From assembly GCA_020722575.1 (NCBI GenBank), contig DYKN01000022.1, forward strand, positions 1 to 42,905: a DNA stretch of 42,905 nucleotides. Direction: 5' to 3'. Below the pieces are notes generated by a model. That model ran no database searches. It was not told the origin of the DNA and saw only the letters and a list, made by a program, of their open reading frames with translations. This document shows positions 27,004 to 34,726 of the stretch, in pieces. The translations under genes were made by a program, and so were the position numbers. The number at the start of each line of letters is the position of its first letter. Within the stretch, counting starts at the first letter, position 1. This DNA comes from Rikenella microfusus (GTDB taxonomy: Bacteria; Bacteroidota; Bacteroidia; Bacteroidales; VadinHA17).

Positions 27004-28248
27004 ATGGATATTTTTGAAAAAATACAAAAGAACAAAGGCGCATTAGGCCAGTATTCTGACGTTGGTGATGGATATTTCATGTTTCCGAAGCTTGAAGGAG
27101 AGATCGTGCCCAGAATGAAATTCCGGGGCAAAGAAGTACTGACATGGAGTCTGAACAATTACCTTGGTCTTGCCAACGACCCTGAAGTAAGAAAAGCTGA
27201 TGCTGAATATGCCAAGCAGTATGGACTTGCATATCCCATGGGTGCAAGAATGATGTCGGGGCAGACTTCGGTTCACGAGAAATTTGAACAGATGGCTGCA
27301 GAATTTGTAAAGAAGGAAGCAGCTTACCTGCTCAATTATGGCTATCAGGGAATGGTTTCAATTATTGATGCACTGGTTGACAGGCATGATGTGATTGTTT
27401 ATGATTCGGAATCTCATGCCTGCATAATGGACGGATTGAGGCTTCATTTCGGGAAAAGATTTGTTTATCCACACAATGATATTGAAAGCTGCGAAAAGCA
27501 GCTTCAACGTGCAACCAGGATTGTAGAACAGACCGGTGGTGGCATTCTTGTTATCACAGAAGGTGTTTTTGGCATGGCAGGCGACCTTGGAAAACTGGAT
27601 AAAATTGCTGCCCTGAAGAAAAAATACAACTTCCGGTTTCTGGTTGACGATGCCCATGGTTTTGGAACAATGGGATCTACAGGTGCAGGCACGGGTGAAC
27701 ACTTCGGCGTTCAGAACGATATTGATGTTTATTTCGCAACTTTTGCCAAATCAATGGCAGGAATCGGAGCTTTCGTGGCAAGCACAAAAGAGGTGGTAAC
27801 ATATCTCCGGTTTAATCTGAGATCACAAATTTATGCAAAAGCCCTGCCAATTGCTATGGCTCTTGGGGCAATTAAACGACTGGAACTTATCAAAGCACAC
27901 CCTGAATACAGGGAGAGACTCTGGACAATTGTAAGAGCTCTTCAGAAAGGTTTGCGCGATGCCGGCCTCGACCTCGGAAGAACTGAATCTCCAGTAACAC
28001 CTGTATTCATGAAATGCCCGCTTACACAGGTTTCTCAACTGATCTACGACCTCAGAGAGAATTACAACATATTCTGTTCGGTGGTTATCTATCCTGTTGT
28101 GCCCCGCGATGTGGTTATGCTGCGACTTATACCCACGGCTGTACATACTCTCGAAGATGTTGAATATACCGTCAATGCCTTCAGGGAGATAAAAAGAAAG
28201 GTAGATGAGAATATATACCCCCACGAAATGGCAGATTTTTCAAAATAA
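27004..28248 (+). CDS. PLP-dependent alpha-oxoamine synthase (serine palmitoyltransferase-like)
   Basis: The fold and motifs are of the class II oxoamine synthases: SLNNYLGLANDPEV, the ring-stacking His in DSESHACIMDGLRL, the PLP-aspartate motif LVDDAHGFGTMG and the Schiff-base Lys in ATFAKSMAGIGAFVA. These enzymes condense an amino acid with an acyl-CoA. In Bacteroidota this subgroup is usually named as a 2-amino-3-ketobutyrate CoA ligase or serine palmitoyltransferase homologue, the first step of sphingolipids. I favour the latter but cannot decide it from motifs. It is a single gene with its own promoter and terminator. Confidence 0.85.
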   Translation: MDIFEKIQKNKGALGQYSDVGDGYFMFPKLEGEIVPRMKFRGKEVLTWSLNNYLGLANDPEVRKADAEYAKQYGLAYPMGARMMSGQTSVHEKFEQMAAEFVKKEAAYLLNYGYQGMVSIIDALVDRHDVIVYDSESHACIMDGLRLHFGKRFVYPHNDIESCEKQLQRATRIVEQTGGGILVITEGVFGMAGDLGKLDKIAALKKKYNFRFLVDDAHGFGTMGSTGAGTGEHFGVQNDIDVYFATFAKSMAGIGAFVASTKEVVTYLRFNLRSQIYAKALPIAMALGAIKRLELIKAHPEYRERLWTIVRALQKGLRDAGLDLGRTESPVTPVFMKCPLTQVSQLIYDLRENYNIFCSVVIYPVVPRDVVMLRLIPTAVHTLEDVEYTVNAFREIKRKVDENIYPHEMADFSK

Positions 28249-28256
28249 TATTTAAG

Positions 28257-28279
28257 CCCGCTTAACGGCGGGTTTTTTT
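28257..28279 (+). terminator. Rho-independent terminator of the oxoamine synthase gene
   Basis: CCCGC, a 6-base loop and GCGGG followed by seven T, starting 9 bases after the stop codon. Confidence 0.85.
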
Positions 28280-28695
28280 ATTTATTTATTTTTATACGGT
28301 CATAATTAATAACAGCTGTGGGGTTATGAATACTGAACGAAAATTCAGTAAAAACAGATAATCGCTTCTTAAGTGGAGCGCTGTTACAGTTTCAGCTGCA
28401 ATCCTCAACAGACAAGCATAAGAACAATCTTGCCCATGATATTATTTGACCAAAGGTATTCGAAGTTGAGAAAGATGAATTGAAAAATGAAAATGGCGTA
28501 TTCACTTCCCTGCCATTCAGTTATTTAATTTAAATCTTATGCCATCACTGTAAGAAACCTGAATACGAGAAAGCCTGCTTCATTTCAGTCTTCCCCCGAA
28601 CAAAATACCTGCTAAAATGGTTTTAGTAATGCCGGTATTTACTTTTGAAATAAAAGGCAGGTATATTTTTTTCTAAATTAAATTAAAGCAGGATT
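28280..28695. other. Intergenic stretch with one possible decayed coding fragment
   Basis: No intact gene is seen. On the plus strand around 28337-28533 one frame runs for about 65 codons with a single internal TGA (RFLSGALLQFQLQSS, then a stop, then VFEVEKDELKNENGVF). I do not recognise it; it may be a gene relic or chance. The right end holds the control region of the TorD-like gene. Confidence 0.3.
28603..28647 (+). promoter_or_regulatory. Inverted repeat and -7 element before the TorD-like gene
   Basis: AAATACC (28603-28609) and CTAAAA (28612-28617) are mirrored by TTTTAG (28621-28626) and GGTATTT (28634-28640). The repeat runs straight into TACTTTTG (28640-28647), a full TAnnTTTG match. 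A two-fold site over the -33 to -7 region is the usual geometry of a repressor operator; it could also form RNA or DNA structure. The regulator is unknown. Confidence 0.4.
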
Positions 28696-29373
28696 ATGAC
28701 TGAAAACAAGACTGAGGCATCAAATCTTCTTCAAGGATATTTGATGATGCTTTACTTCTCCGGGTCAATGATTATGTTTGACCCTTCAAAAGAATGTATT
28801 TTTGATTTCTGGACAAAAGGAATGCTAAAGCAATTACCTGTTAAAAGTAATAATCCTGATTTTATAAGAGCTGCCGCAATCTTAAGAGAATCGACAGAAA
28901 GCCCTGACAACAAATACGAGTTGTTGAAAGAAGATTTTTTCAGACTTTTTTCAGGAGCATTCCGCCCCCTTGCACCACCATATGCGTTAGCATATACGGG
29001 AGAGGAAAAGCCATTGTCTGAAAAAAGAAAAGAAAAATTGAAAGATTTCTATATGAAATATAAATGGGAATCAAAATTTAAAAACAACATTCCCTGTGAT
29101 CACCTGGGGATTGAGCTTCTCTTTATCTCTCACCTTATTGAAAAATATATTATTACAGAAAAGACAGAAGAAAAAACAAATACAGGAAAAGATATTATTT
29201 CTTTTATAAAAGTTCATCTGAATCCGTGGTTAGCACGATGGGTCAGAGATGTTAATAAAAATGCACTTTCAAAAGGTTACAGGGGAATTGCCATGCTCAT
29301 AAAGGCCTCTCTGGAAGATATATATTATATAATTGATAATCAAATTAATACAAAAAATAATCACATTATTTGA
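28696..29373 (+). CDS. TorD/DmsD-type molybdoenzyme maturation chaperone, orphan
   Basis: All-helical, 225 residues, with the marks of the TorD family: EDFFRLFSGAFRPLAPPYAL (the P-x-x-P-Y-E/A block), then CDHLGIELLFISHLIEK near 134-150 (family D-H-x-x-x-E) and HLNPWLARW near 180. Such chaperones bind the signal peptide or the apo form of molybdopterin oxidoreductases and guard cofactor insertion. No molybdoenzyme gene is next to it or anywhere in the window. It has its own promoter. The 3' end overlaps the convergent gene by 13 bases. Confidence 0.75.
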   Translation: MTENKTEASNLLQGYLMMLYFSGSMIMFDPSKECIFDFWTKGMLKQLPVKSNNPDFIRAAAILRESTESPDNKYELLKEDFFRLFSGAFRPLAPPYALAYTGEEKPLSEKRKEKLKDFYMKYKWESKFKNNIPCDHLGIELLFISHLIEKYIITEKTEEKTNTGKDIISFIKVHLNPWLARWVRDVNKNALSKGYRGIAMLIKASLEDIYYIIDNQINTKNNHII

Positions 29374-30050
29374 TTGCAATAATTCAAAAGTCTTTTTATC
29401 CCTTCCGGATTGTCGAATTTTATTCTGTTCTGCCTTATGAGCTGATTTAATTGATTCTTTCTCTCAGGGAAGTAATTAAGGAACTGTTTTCTGGAAATAA
29501 AACTTTTATACTCATTGTTGATGAAAGTCCAGTAAACATAATCTTTTTTGATGTTAAGTTCTTCGAGGTCTTTCATTCTGAATGGTTCACCGCCAGTAGC
29601 AAGGTAGCTTATATAATTTGATGATGATACATCAGATTTACCTCCATAGGCTGCAGGGCTTGAAGGTCCCAGTATTCTTCCGGTATATTGTATAAAGAGA
29701 GACTGTTTGCCCTCAACAGCAACCTCAACAAACACTTTGTTAAACGGGATAAATTTTTTCCCTCCGAGATAAATAGTGTCAATATTTTTATAATTCATCA
29801 CTTCATATACCTGTCCTTTCTGTAAAACCATCATTTTTTCAAGTACAACACTGTAATTAAGCAACTGGTAAAGATCTTTTCCTGTTTTCATTGCAACTTT
29901 CCCAACCTCAAAATCGGCAAAAAGATATTGTTCGGGATATTTGATAATTATCTCCTCTCCTTCTTGAGCTTCAATAATGCTTCTTCCTGCAAATGTTAGA
30001 ACCAATGCAGTAACAATTAATGTTTTAACATAATAACATTTGATTTTCAT
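29361..30050 (-). CDS. Secreted protein of unknown function, paralogue A
   Basis: A signal peptide (TLIVTALVLTFAGRSIIEAQ) predicts export. The mature part shares ordered blocks with the product of 32004-32705: LNYSVVLEKMMVLQKGQ, IDTIYLGGKKFIPF, YGGKSD and SSSNYIS, then a C-terminal LNQLIRQNRIKFDNP. The two are clear paralogues of about 230 residues. No catalytic motif or known domain is evident. They flank trxB and tRNA-Pro on the same strand. Confidence 0.7.
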   Translation of the reverse strand: MKIKCYYVKTLIVTALVLTFAGRSIIEAQEGEEIIIKYPEQYLFADFEVGKVAMKTGKDLYQLLNYSVVLEKMMVLQKGQVYEVMNYKNIDTIYLGGKKFIPFNKVFVEVAVEGKQSLFIQYTGRILGPSSPAAYGGKSDVSSSNYISYLATGGEPFRMKDLEELNIKKDYVYWTFINNEYKSFISRKQFLNYFPERKNQLNQLIRQNRIKFDNPEGIKRLLNYCNQIM

Positions 30051-30251
30051 TGCTATAGCCTCTTTAATTAAAATTTTGCATAAATATAATAATTAATTGA
30101 CAATTAAACAATTATCAAATAAATTTAATAGTTAAAAAAAATTAAAAATCTTATACAGGTTGTCAGCTCGAAAGTACAGGCTCAAAGAGTTCAGTGATGT
30201 TATGAAAAGGAGATTTCAGTATTTCCATCTGAAATTTCCGATAGTTTAATT

Positions 30252-31244
30252 CTATTGTTCAGCAAGAAATCTTTCTGCATCAATTGCAGCCATACATCCT
30301 GAACCGGCTGCAGTAACTGCCTGCCGGTAATGAGGGTCCTGAACATCTCCTGCAACGAATATACCGGGAATATTTGTTTTTGACGTACCCGGTATTGTTT
30401 TGATATAACCCACGGGGTCTGTTTCTATATAATTGCTGAATATTTCGGAGTTGGGTTTATGTCCGATAGCCAGGAAAAATCCGTCAATACTGATTTTGAC
30501 TATTTCCTCTTCGGGTGTCCCTTTTTTCTTAACCAGAACTACCCCTTCGACGCCATTTTCTCCATAGAGGTCAATTGCTTGATGCTCCCATAATATTTCT
30601 ATATTGGGAGTGTTAAATACTCTTTGCTGCATAGCTTTTGAAGCTCTGAGTTCATTACGTCTAACAATCATATAAACCTTTCTGCAAAGGCCTGCGAGAT
30701 ATGTTGCTTCTTCTGCTGCAGTGTCGCCACCTCCAACAACAGCAACGTCTTTCCCCCGGTAGAAATATCCGTCGCATGTTGCACATGCTGAAACACCCCT
30801 GCCTGCATATCTTTTCTCAGCCTCAATACCGAGATATTTTGCTGTAGCTCCTGTGGCAATTATTACAGTTTCAGCTAAAATAGTCTTTGTTTCATCAATA
30901 ATAACCTTAAAAGGCCTTTGCGAAAAATCAACAGCAGTAGCAGCACCTATTCTGATATCTGTTCCAAACCGTTCTGCCTGCTTTCTAAGATTTTCCATAA
31001 GTTCTGGCCCTGTAATACCTTCAGGAAAACCCGGAAAGTTTTCAACGTCGGTAGTGGTTGTTAGCTGACCACCCATCTCCATTCCAGTATAAATCACAGG
31101 ATGAAGATTCGCCCTTGCAGCATATATTGCTGCAGTATAACCTGCAGGCCCTGAACCGATTATCAGGCATTTTATCTTCTCTGTTGCTTCAGTAGTGGGT
31201 TTCTCACTTTCCCCTTTTATTTCAAGTGGTTTAAATATTTCCAT
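30252..31244 (-). CDS. trxB: Thioredoxin-disulfide reductase
   Basis: An NADPH- and FAD-dependent enzyme that keeps thioredoxin reduced in the cytosol. The FAD site is IIGSGPAGYTAAIYAARAN, the redox-active pair is CATC in SACATCDGYF, the NADPH site is VVGGGDTAAEEATYL and the closing FAD motif is PGIFVAGDVQDPHYRQ. The open frame begins at a TTG (31262), but a -7 element lies across that point, so I take the ATG at 31244. The protein then has 330 residues, with a 20-residue extension relative to most TrxB. Confidence 0.95.
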   Translation of the reverse strand: MEIFKPLEIKGESEKPTTEATEKIKCLIIGSGPAGYTAAIYAARANLHPVIYTGMEMGGQLTTTTDVENFPGFPEGITGPELMENLRKQAERFGTDIRIGAATAVDFSQRPFKVIIDETKTILAETVIIATGATAKYLGIEAEKRYAGRGVSACATCDGYFYRGKDVAVVGGGDTAAEEATYLAGLCRKVYMIVRRNELRASKAMQQRVFNTPNIEILWEHQAIDLYGENGVEGVVLVKKKGTPEEEIVKISIDGFFLAIGHKPNSEIFSNYIETDPVGYIKTIPGTSKTNIPGIFVAGDVQDPHYRQAVTAAGSGCMAAIDAERFLAEQ

Positions 31245-31259
31245 TTGAAAAAATTTTTG

Positions 31260-31267
31260 CAAAGATA
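31260..31267 (-). promoter_or_regulatory. -7 element of trxB
   Basis: The minus strand reads TATCTTTG, matching TAnnTTTG. Transcription would start near 31254, just before the ATG at 31244 and after the TTG at 31262, which rules the latter out if this promoter is used. Confidence 0.5.
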
Positions 31268-31289
31268 TAAATTAACATGCGAGATCGTA

Positions 31290-31305
31290 TGTGATATGGA
31301 TCACT
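31290..31305. promoter_or_regulatory. CRP/FNR-type operator upstream of trxB
   Basis: TGTGA-N6-TCACT matches nine of ten fixed bases of the CRP-type consensus TGTGA-N6-TCACA, with a symmetric core GTGAT-ATGG-ATCAC. Its centre is about 43 bases upstream of the inferred trxB start, close to the classic activator position. A second half-like TGTGATATG lies near 31326. Confidence 0.45.
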
Positions 31306-31414
31306 TTTATATTATTTCCTCATTATGTGATATGTTTAATTATTAATAATATAAAGCAAATGTTGTTTCAGTGTTGTGTTTTTCAGAAAAATAATAAATC
31401 ATATAAAATGGTTT

Positions 31415-31445
31415 TTTGATAAATTAGAAAACTTGACTAATTTTG
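31415..31445 (+). promoter_or_regulatory. Promoter of tRNA-Pro
   Basis: TTTG at 31415-31418, a 19-base spacer and TAATTTTG at 31438-31445 give the best Bacteroidota-type promoter in the window. Transcription should begin near 31452, 30 bases before the tRNA. Confidence 0.7.
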
Positions 31446-31481
31446 TGCCGCTGGAGATGTCTTTACCGGCGGTTTATTAAT

Positions 31482-31555
31482 CGGGGTGTGGCGCAGTTGG
31501 CTAGCGCACTTGCATGGGGTGCAAGGGGTCGTCAGTTCGAGTCTGACCACCCCGA
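31482..31555 (+). tRNA. tRNA-Pro (anticodon GGG)
   Basis: A full 74-base cloverleaf. The acceptor stem is CGGGGTG/CACCCCG with discriminator A, the D stem is GCGC/GCGC with a GG-containing loop, the anticodon stem is CTTGC/GCAAG with loop ATGGGGT (anticodon GGG), and the T stem is GTCAG/CTGAC with loop TTCGAGT. The CCA end is not encoded. Confidence 0.95.
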
Positions 31556-31569
31556 CAATAATACAGTGA

Positions 31570-31619
31570 TCGTCAGGGAGTTTATCCCGACTCCTCGGGA
31601 AGTCTGACCACCCCGACAA
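31570..31619 (+). repeat. Partial duplicate of the tRNA-Pro 3' part with an insertion in the T loop
   Basis: Bases 31601-31619 repeat 31540-31558 exactly (19 bases: end of the T loop, T stem, acceptor 3' strand and flank). TCGTCAG before the T loop is also repeated (31529-31535 and 31570-31576). In the second copy the TTCG of the T loop is replaced by 24 bases holding the perfect hairpin TCCCGA-CTCC-TCGGGA (31585-31600). It may be an attachment-site scar or a tRNA-derived relic. It cannot be a working tRNA. Confidence 0.8.
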
Positions 31620-31620
31620 A

Positions 31621-31782
<162 letters not shown>

Positions 31783-31797
31783 AGGATGAGGATTTAT

Positions 31798-31828
31798 GAG
31801 CGCAGCAAGAAATAATCGCTCTTTTTTT
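31798..31828 (+). terminator. Rho-independent terminator downstream of the GA repeat
   Basis: GAGCG, a 14-base loop, CGCTC and seven T. It is the first clear terminator after tRNA-Pro, so the tRNA precursor may include the duplicate and the GA repeat. The rest of the gap up to 32003 is AT-rich, with nothing I recognise. Confidence 0.6.
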
Positions 31829-32003
31829 ATTATTTTCTTAAAGACAAAACAAAATTATTTATCCTTTTATTGATTTCTTGAAATTTTTCACTACAGATAT
31901 CTTCCAAAACTATACCTTATTATTTATTATAAACTGTTTTCAGAAAGGGCTGGCTGAAATGCCATGAACCCGTTACGCTGAAAATAAATAAGTAAGAAAT
32001 TGA

Positions 32004-32705
32004 TTATAGTTTGTTATTATTATCGTTGTCTTCCTTTCCGATAATGCTGTTACAGTATTCAGCCAGCCTGATCAGATCATTTGCACGATCAAATTTTATT
32101 TTGTACTTTTTTATGAACTGATTAATTTCGTTTTCATTACCCGGAAAAACCTTTACGAATTGCCGTGCACTCAGAAATTTCTGCCATTTATTACCATCAT
32201 AAACCCAGTAAACAGGAGAGTATATAACAACATATTTTTCAGGCAGCTTGAGATTGTAAAAACCTGAGGAAAGTTCTATAGAAGTAATATAGTTTGATGC
32301 TGCCAGTTCCGAAGTACCACCATAACCAGCAGGTTTTCCCGGAGCCTGAAGATGGCTGACATGCTGTATACTTAAAGATATTCTATCCTGGAAAATTACT
32401 TCAAGGTAAAAATTTTCATATGGAATGAACTTTCTATTTTGCAGATAAATGGTATCAATAGATTCTTGTCCGGTAAGGTCAAAATATTGTCCTTTCTGTT
32501 CAAAAACCATTCTGCCGGTAACAGTGTTGTAATTAAGCATCAGGCTTCTTGGTTTACCTTTTATGAACTTAATTGTCCCATTTGTAAAAGCAAGGAAAAG
32601 GTACTGTTTCAAGGATTGTCCCTCCTCCTGGGCATTTATGCTTATCGGGAAGAGTATTAAAATCAAAAAAATCCTCAACGACTGGTGTTTAGAATTGGTT
32701 ATCAT
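32004..32705 (-). CDS. Secreted protein of unknown function, paralogue B
   Basis: A signal peptide (RIFLILILFPISINAQ) is followed by blocks in the same order as in the product of 29361-30050: QYLFLAF, LNYNTVTGRMVFEQKGQ, IDTIYLQNRKFIPYENFYLE, GKPAGYGGTSELAASNYI and a C-terminal INQFIKKYKIKFDRAND. The tail ends in Asp/Asn repeats. No domain is recognised. The pair may have arisen by local duplication. Confidence 0.7.
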   Translation of the reverse strand: MITNSKHQSLRIFLILILFPISINAQEEGQSLKQYLFLAFTNGTIKFIKGKPRSLMLNYNTVTGRMVFEQKGQYFDLTGQESIDTIYLQNRKFIPYENFYLEVIFQDRISLSIQHVSHLQAPGKPAGYGGTSELAASNYITSIELSSGFYNLKLPEKYVVIYSPVYWVYDGNKWQKFLSARQFVKVFPGNENEINQFIKKYKIKFDRANDLIRLAEYCNSIIGKEDNDNNNKL

Positions 32706-32915
32706 AACTACTCTCTTTTAAAAGTAAATTTACAATATTCAATATCATCAAAGAACTGATTAATTAGAAATTATTACCGTTTTTGTAATCGGTTCAGGGA
32801 AAGTTCTCATAAACTGGGTTATAAGTCAAATCATTTCTTAGAATTTCATAAAATACCTATTTTCGGTGCGAAACGATATATTTTATTTACCACTTAATTA
32901 TGATGCCGAAGGTAC

Positions 32916-33438
32916 TGGAGTTTCCTCAAAAAATAATTAAACAGGGAATAAAGATAATTGGAAACTGTCCTTAGAAGAATTAATTCTTCCTTTAAATCCA
33001 ATTATTCCCTCCTTAGAATGTCTTAATGGTTCAAAGATACCATCAGCCATAGCATAATTATAGAATGAAGGTACTCCAAAAATCACTTCGACAGGATAAA
33101 AATTTTCTGTATCATGATTCTTAATTTATTTGATAGCTTAACATCTTTCGATGCCTGTATGCCGTAAATCATCTCTTTAACTAATCGTTTTTTAACTTTG
33201 CCAAAATTTTTTAAAATAGTTTATGAAAACTTATTAAATTGCATCTTGAACCGGTTCATTAATACAGAATTTGCGACCATAAGCGTCTTGTTGTTTTAAC
33301 TCAATGCCAGGTTCGTACTTTGGACACAAATTTTTTAAGGAAACTCGGTTTTTTTATAGCTTTCACTTTCTTAAATTCTGAATGTCTCACCATATCAGCA
33401 TATTAACGTTTTTACCTTTAAATATTGAGGAAACTCCA
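32916..33438 (-). mobile_element. Relic of an insertion sequence bounded by inverted repeats
   Basis: TGGAGTTTCCTCAA at 32916-32929 is the exact reverse complement of 33425-33438. A third copy of the motif, also in the minus sense, lies at 33328-33346 and extends the match to the left end into the A run (GAGTTTCCTyAAAAAAT), so the true right end may be near 33346. Transposase remnants lie between. No target duplication is obvious. The flanks 32706-32915 and 33439-33514 hold nothing I recognise. Confidence 0.6.
32937..33244 (-). pseudogene. Decayed transposase with internal deletion (IS4-like style)
   Basis: From the ATG at 33244 the frame reads MQFNKFS, a TAA, then FGKVKKRLVKEMIYGIQASK, which looks like a transposase N-terminus. 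Near 33120 it breaks. Another frame gives a transposase-like C-terminus, YNYAMADGIFEPLRHSKEG, ending FQLSLFPV and a stop at 32937-32939, next to the left inverted repeat. The central catalytic part is missing. A further unplaced frame at about 33240-33345 (CPKYEPGIELKQQDAYGRKF) is not recognised. Confidence 0.55.
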
Positions 33439-33514
33439 AGAATAATATATTTAAAATAATCTATGTTAAAAAAATTATATAAGTTTGTGCTAAAAGTTAT
33501 TCATGAATTCTTTC

Positions 33515-33522
33515 TATTTTTG
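33515..33522 (+). promoter_or_regulatory. -7 element of the dsrE-tusA-qmo operon
   Basis: TATTTTTG matches TAnnTTTG and lies 57 bases before the first gene of the operon. The -33 region is weak (TTTG only at 33484-33487, too far away), which would fit a promoter that needs an activator. Confidence 0.4.
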
Positions 33523-33579
33523 TTTGTGTAATAAATCTGGAAAAGAATCCGTTTTAATTTTTTATAAAAATTCATAGTT

Positions 33580-34005
33580 ATGGAAAAGAAAAAAATGTGT
33601 CTTGCCCTTTATACGGGCAGTATAGATAAGCTGACTGCAGCAGGCATAATCTTAAGTGGAGCTGCTGCAATGGATATGCATGTTGAAATATATGTTCTTC
33701 TTATGGGTGCGCGTGCATTCAGAAAAGATATAGGTGACAATCCTGATAAGCTCCAGATGGCTGAAAATTCGTCCATGAAAGAAGAATTCCTTCAATCACT
33801 TAAAAACCTTAAAGTAAAGACATGGGTTGAATTTTTCAAGGAGGCAAAACAGATCACAGACGTTAAAATTCACATATGTGGACTTGCAGGCAAGGTATGG
33901 GGAGGCGAAAAACTTGAGGACTTCATCAGTCTGGCTGATGATATTTGCGGGATCGGAGCTTATATCACCTCTGCCCAGGAGGCTGACCTCAACCTTTTTA
34001 TTTGA
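33580..34005 (+). CDS. DsrE/DsrF-like family protein
   Basis: A 141-residue alpha/beta protein with the DsrE-like layout: a first strand CLALYTGSIDKLTAAGI, a second helix-strand unit MDMHVEIYVLLMGARAF, then VKIHICGLAGKVWG and ICGIGAYITSAQEADLNLFI. Cys7, Cys100 and Cys123 are candidates for persulfide binding; Cys100 sits where DsrE-type proteins carry their sulfur-relay Cys. DsrE proteins pass sulfane sulfur in the cytosol with TusA. It opens the operon, 57 bases before tusA. Confidence 0.8.
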   Translation: MEKKKMCLALYTGSIDKLTAAGIILSGAAAMDMHVEIYVLLMGARAFRKDIGDNPDKLQMAENSSMKEEFLQSLKNLKVKTWVEFFKEAKQITDVKIHICGLAGKVWGGEKLEDFISLADDICGIGAYITSAQEADLNLFI

Positions 34006-34062
34006 GACAAACAATAATATCATAAGTAATCTAATTATTTTATAATTACAATTCATACTATC

Positions 34063-34314
34063 ATGACACCAGAAGAATTAAAAAAACTTAGCGTAACAAA
34101 ATCTGTTGATGCAAGAGGAACTGCATGTCCGGGACCTCTGCTTGAAGCTAAAAAAGCTATTGGCACAATAAAGAGCGGCGACATTATGGAAGTACTGTCT
34201 GCTGACGAAGGAACCAAAATTGATCTTCCGAAGTGGTGTGCAAAACAGGGGCATGAATACCTTGGAACAATAGAAGAAAGTGGCTTCTTCAGGATTTTTC
34301 TTAAGAAAAAGTAA
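34063..34314 (+). CDS. tusA: Sulfur carrier protein TusA
   Basis: An 83-residue TusA/SirA-type protein with the sulfur-binding motif TACPGPLLEAKKAIG (Cys22) and the second half EVLSADEGTKIDLPKWC and GFFRIFLKKK. TusA holds sulfur as a persulfide on the CPxP Cys and hands it to partners such as DsrE. The next gene begins 2 bases after the stop, so the carrier is co-expressed with the Fe-S subunits. Confidence 0.92.
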   Translation: MTPEELKKLSVTKSVDARGTACPGPLLEAKKAIGTIKSGDIMEVLSADEGTKIDLPKWCAKQGHEYLGTIEESGFFRIFLKKK

Positions 34315-34316
34315 TA

Positions 34317-34724
34317 ATGGCAGCCAGTGTTAAAAAAAGCGCCAGCATTCTGGTGTTTTCAACAGAAAAAATTTCAGATCCCGCCATTGATATGGCGGGG
34401 TTGTTGAAACTGCATTACCCACCCACCGTTTATACCATAACAGTACCCTGTTCTAGTGCGATAAAACCCAGATGGATACTTCACGCCTTTGCAAAGGGTT
34501 TTGATGGTGTATTCATCGCCGCTGACGGAAGTGATTGTCCTTACGGAGAATCGTGTACAGAAAAAACAGGCTGGCTGGTACAACAGACACATGAACTTAT
34601 GAAGAAGAAAAATATTGAACCCGCCCGCCTGAGAATGGCCGCAATCTGTTCTGTATGCAGTGAATCATTTGTAAAACAGATAAAAAACTTTAATGAGTAT
34701 TTACTGAAGAATTCAACAAATTAA
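34317..34724 (+). CDS. MvhD/FrhD-like hydrogenase iron-sulfur (delta) subunit, free-standing
   Basis: Residues 38-118 match the MvhD fold: VPCSSAIKPRWILHAFAKGF, then DGVFIAADGSDCPYGESC and RMAAICSVCSESF. Cys45, Cys74, Cys80, Cys111 and Cys114 can ligate a [2Fe-2S] cluster. In methanogens MvhD passes electrons from hydrogenase to HdrA; in sulfate reducers this domain is fused to the end of QmoB. Here it is a separate 135-residue chain before the flavoprotein genes. The usual G-C-H-x-G-D-C loop has lost its first Cys (A-A-D-G-S-D-C). Confidence 0.82.
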   Translation: MAASVKKSASILVFSTEKISDPAIDMAGLLKLHYPPTVYTITVPCSSAIKPRWILHAFAKGFDGVFIAADGSDCPYGESCTEKTGWLVQQTHELMKKKNIEPARLRMAAICSVCSESFVKQIKNFNEYLLKNSTN

Positions 34725-34726
34725 TT

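Noticed and set aside
27004..28248. Naming the oxoamine synthase as BioF or Kbl
   Set aside because: No biotin or threonine-breakdown genes are adjacent, and the motifs are shared by the whole family, so a firm gene name is not justified.
30213..30235. ATTTCAG/CTGAAAT stem after trxB as a terminator
   Set aside because: Weak AT stem with only a short interrupted T run on the minus strand.
31437..31619. 60-codon minus-strand frame over the tRNA
   Set aside because: It lies across tRNA-Pro and its duplicate, so the frame is a by-product of RNA-coding sequence.
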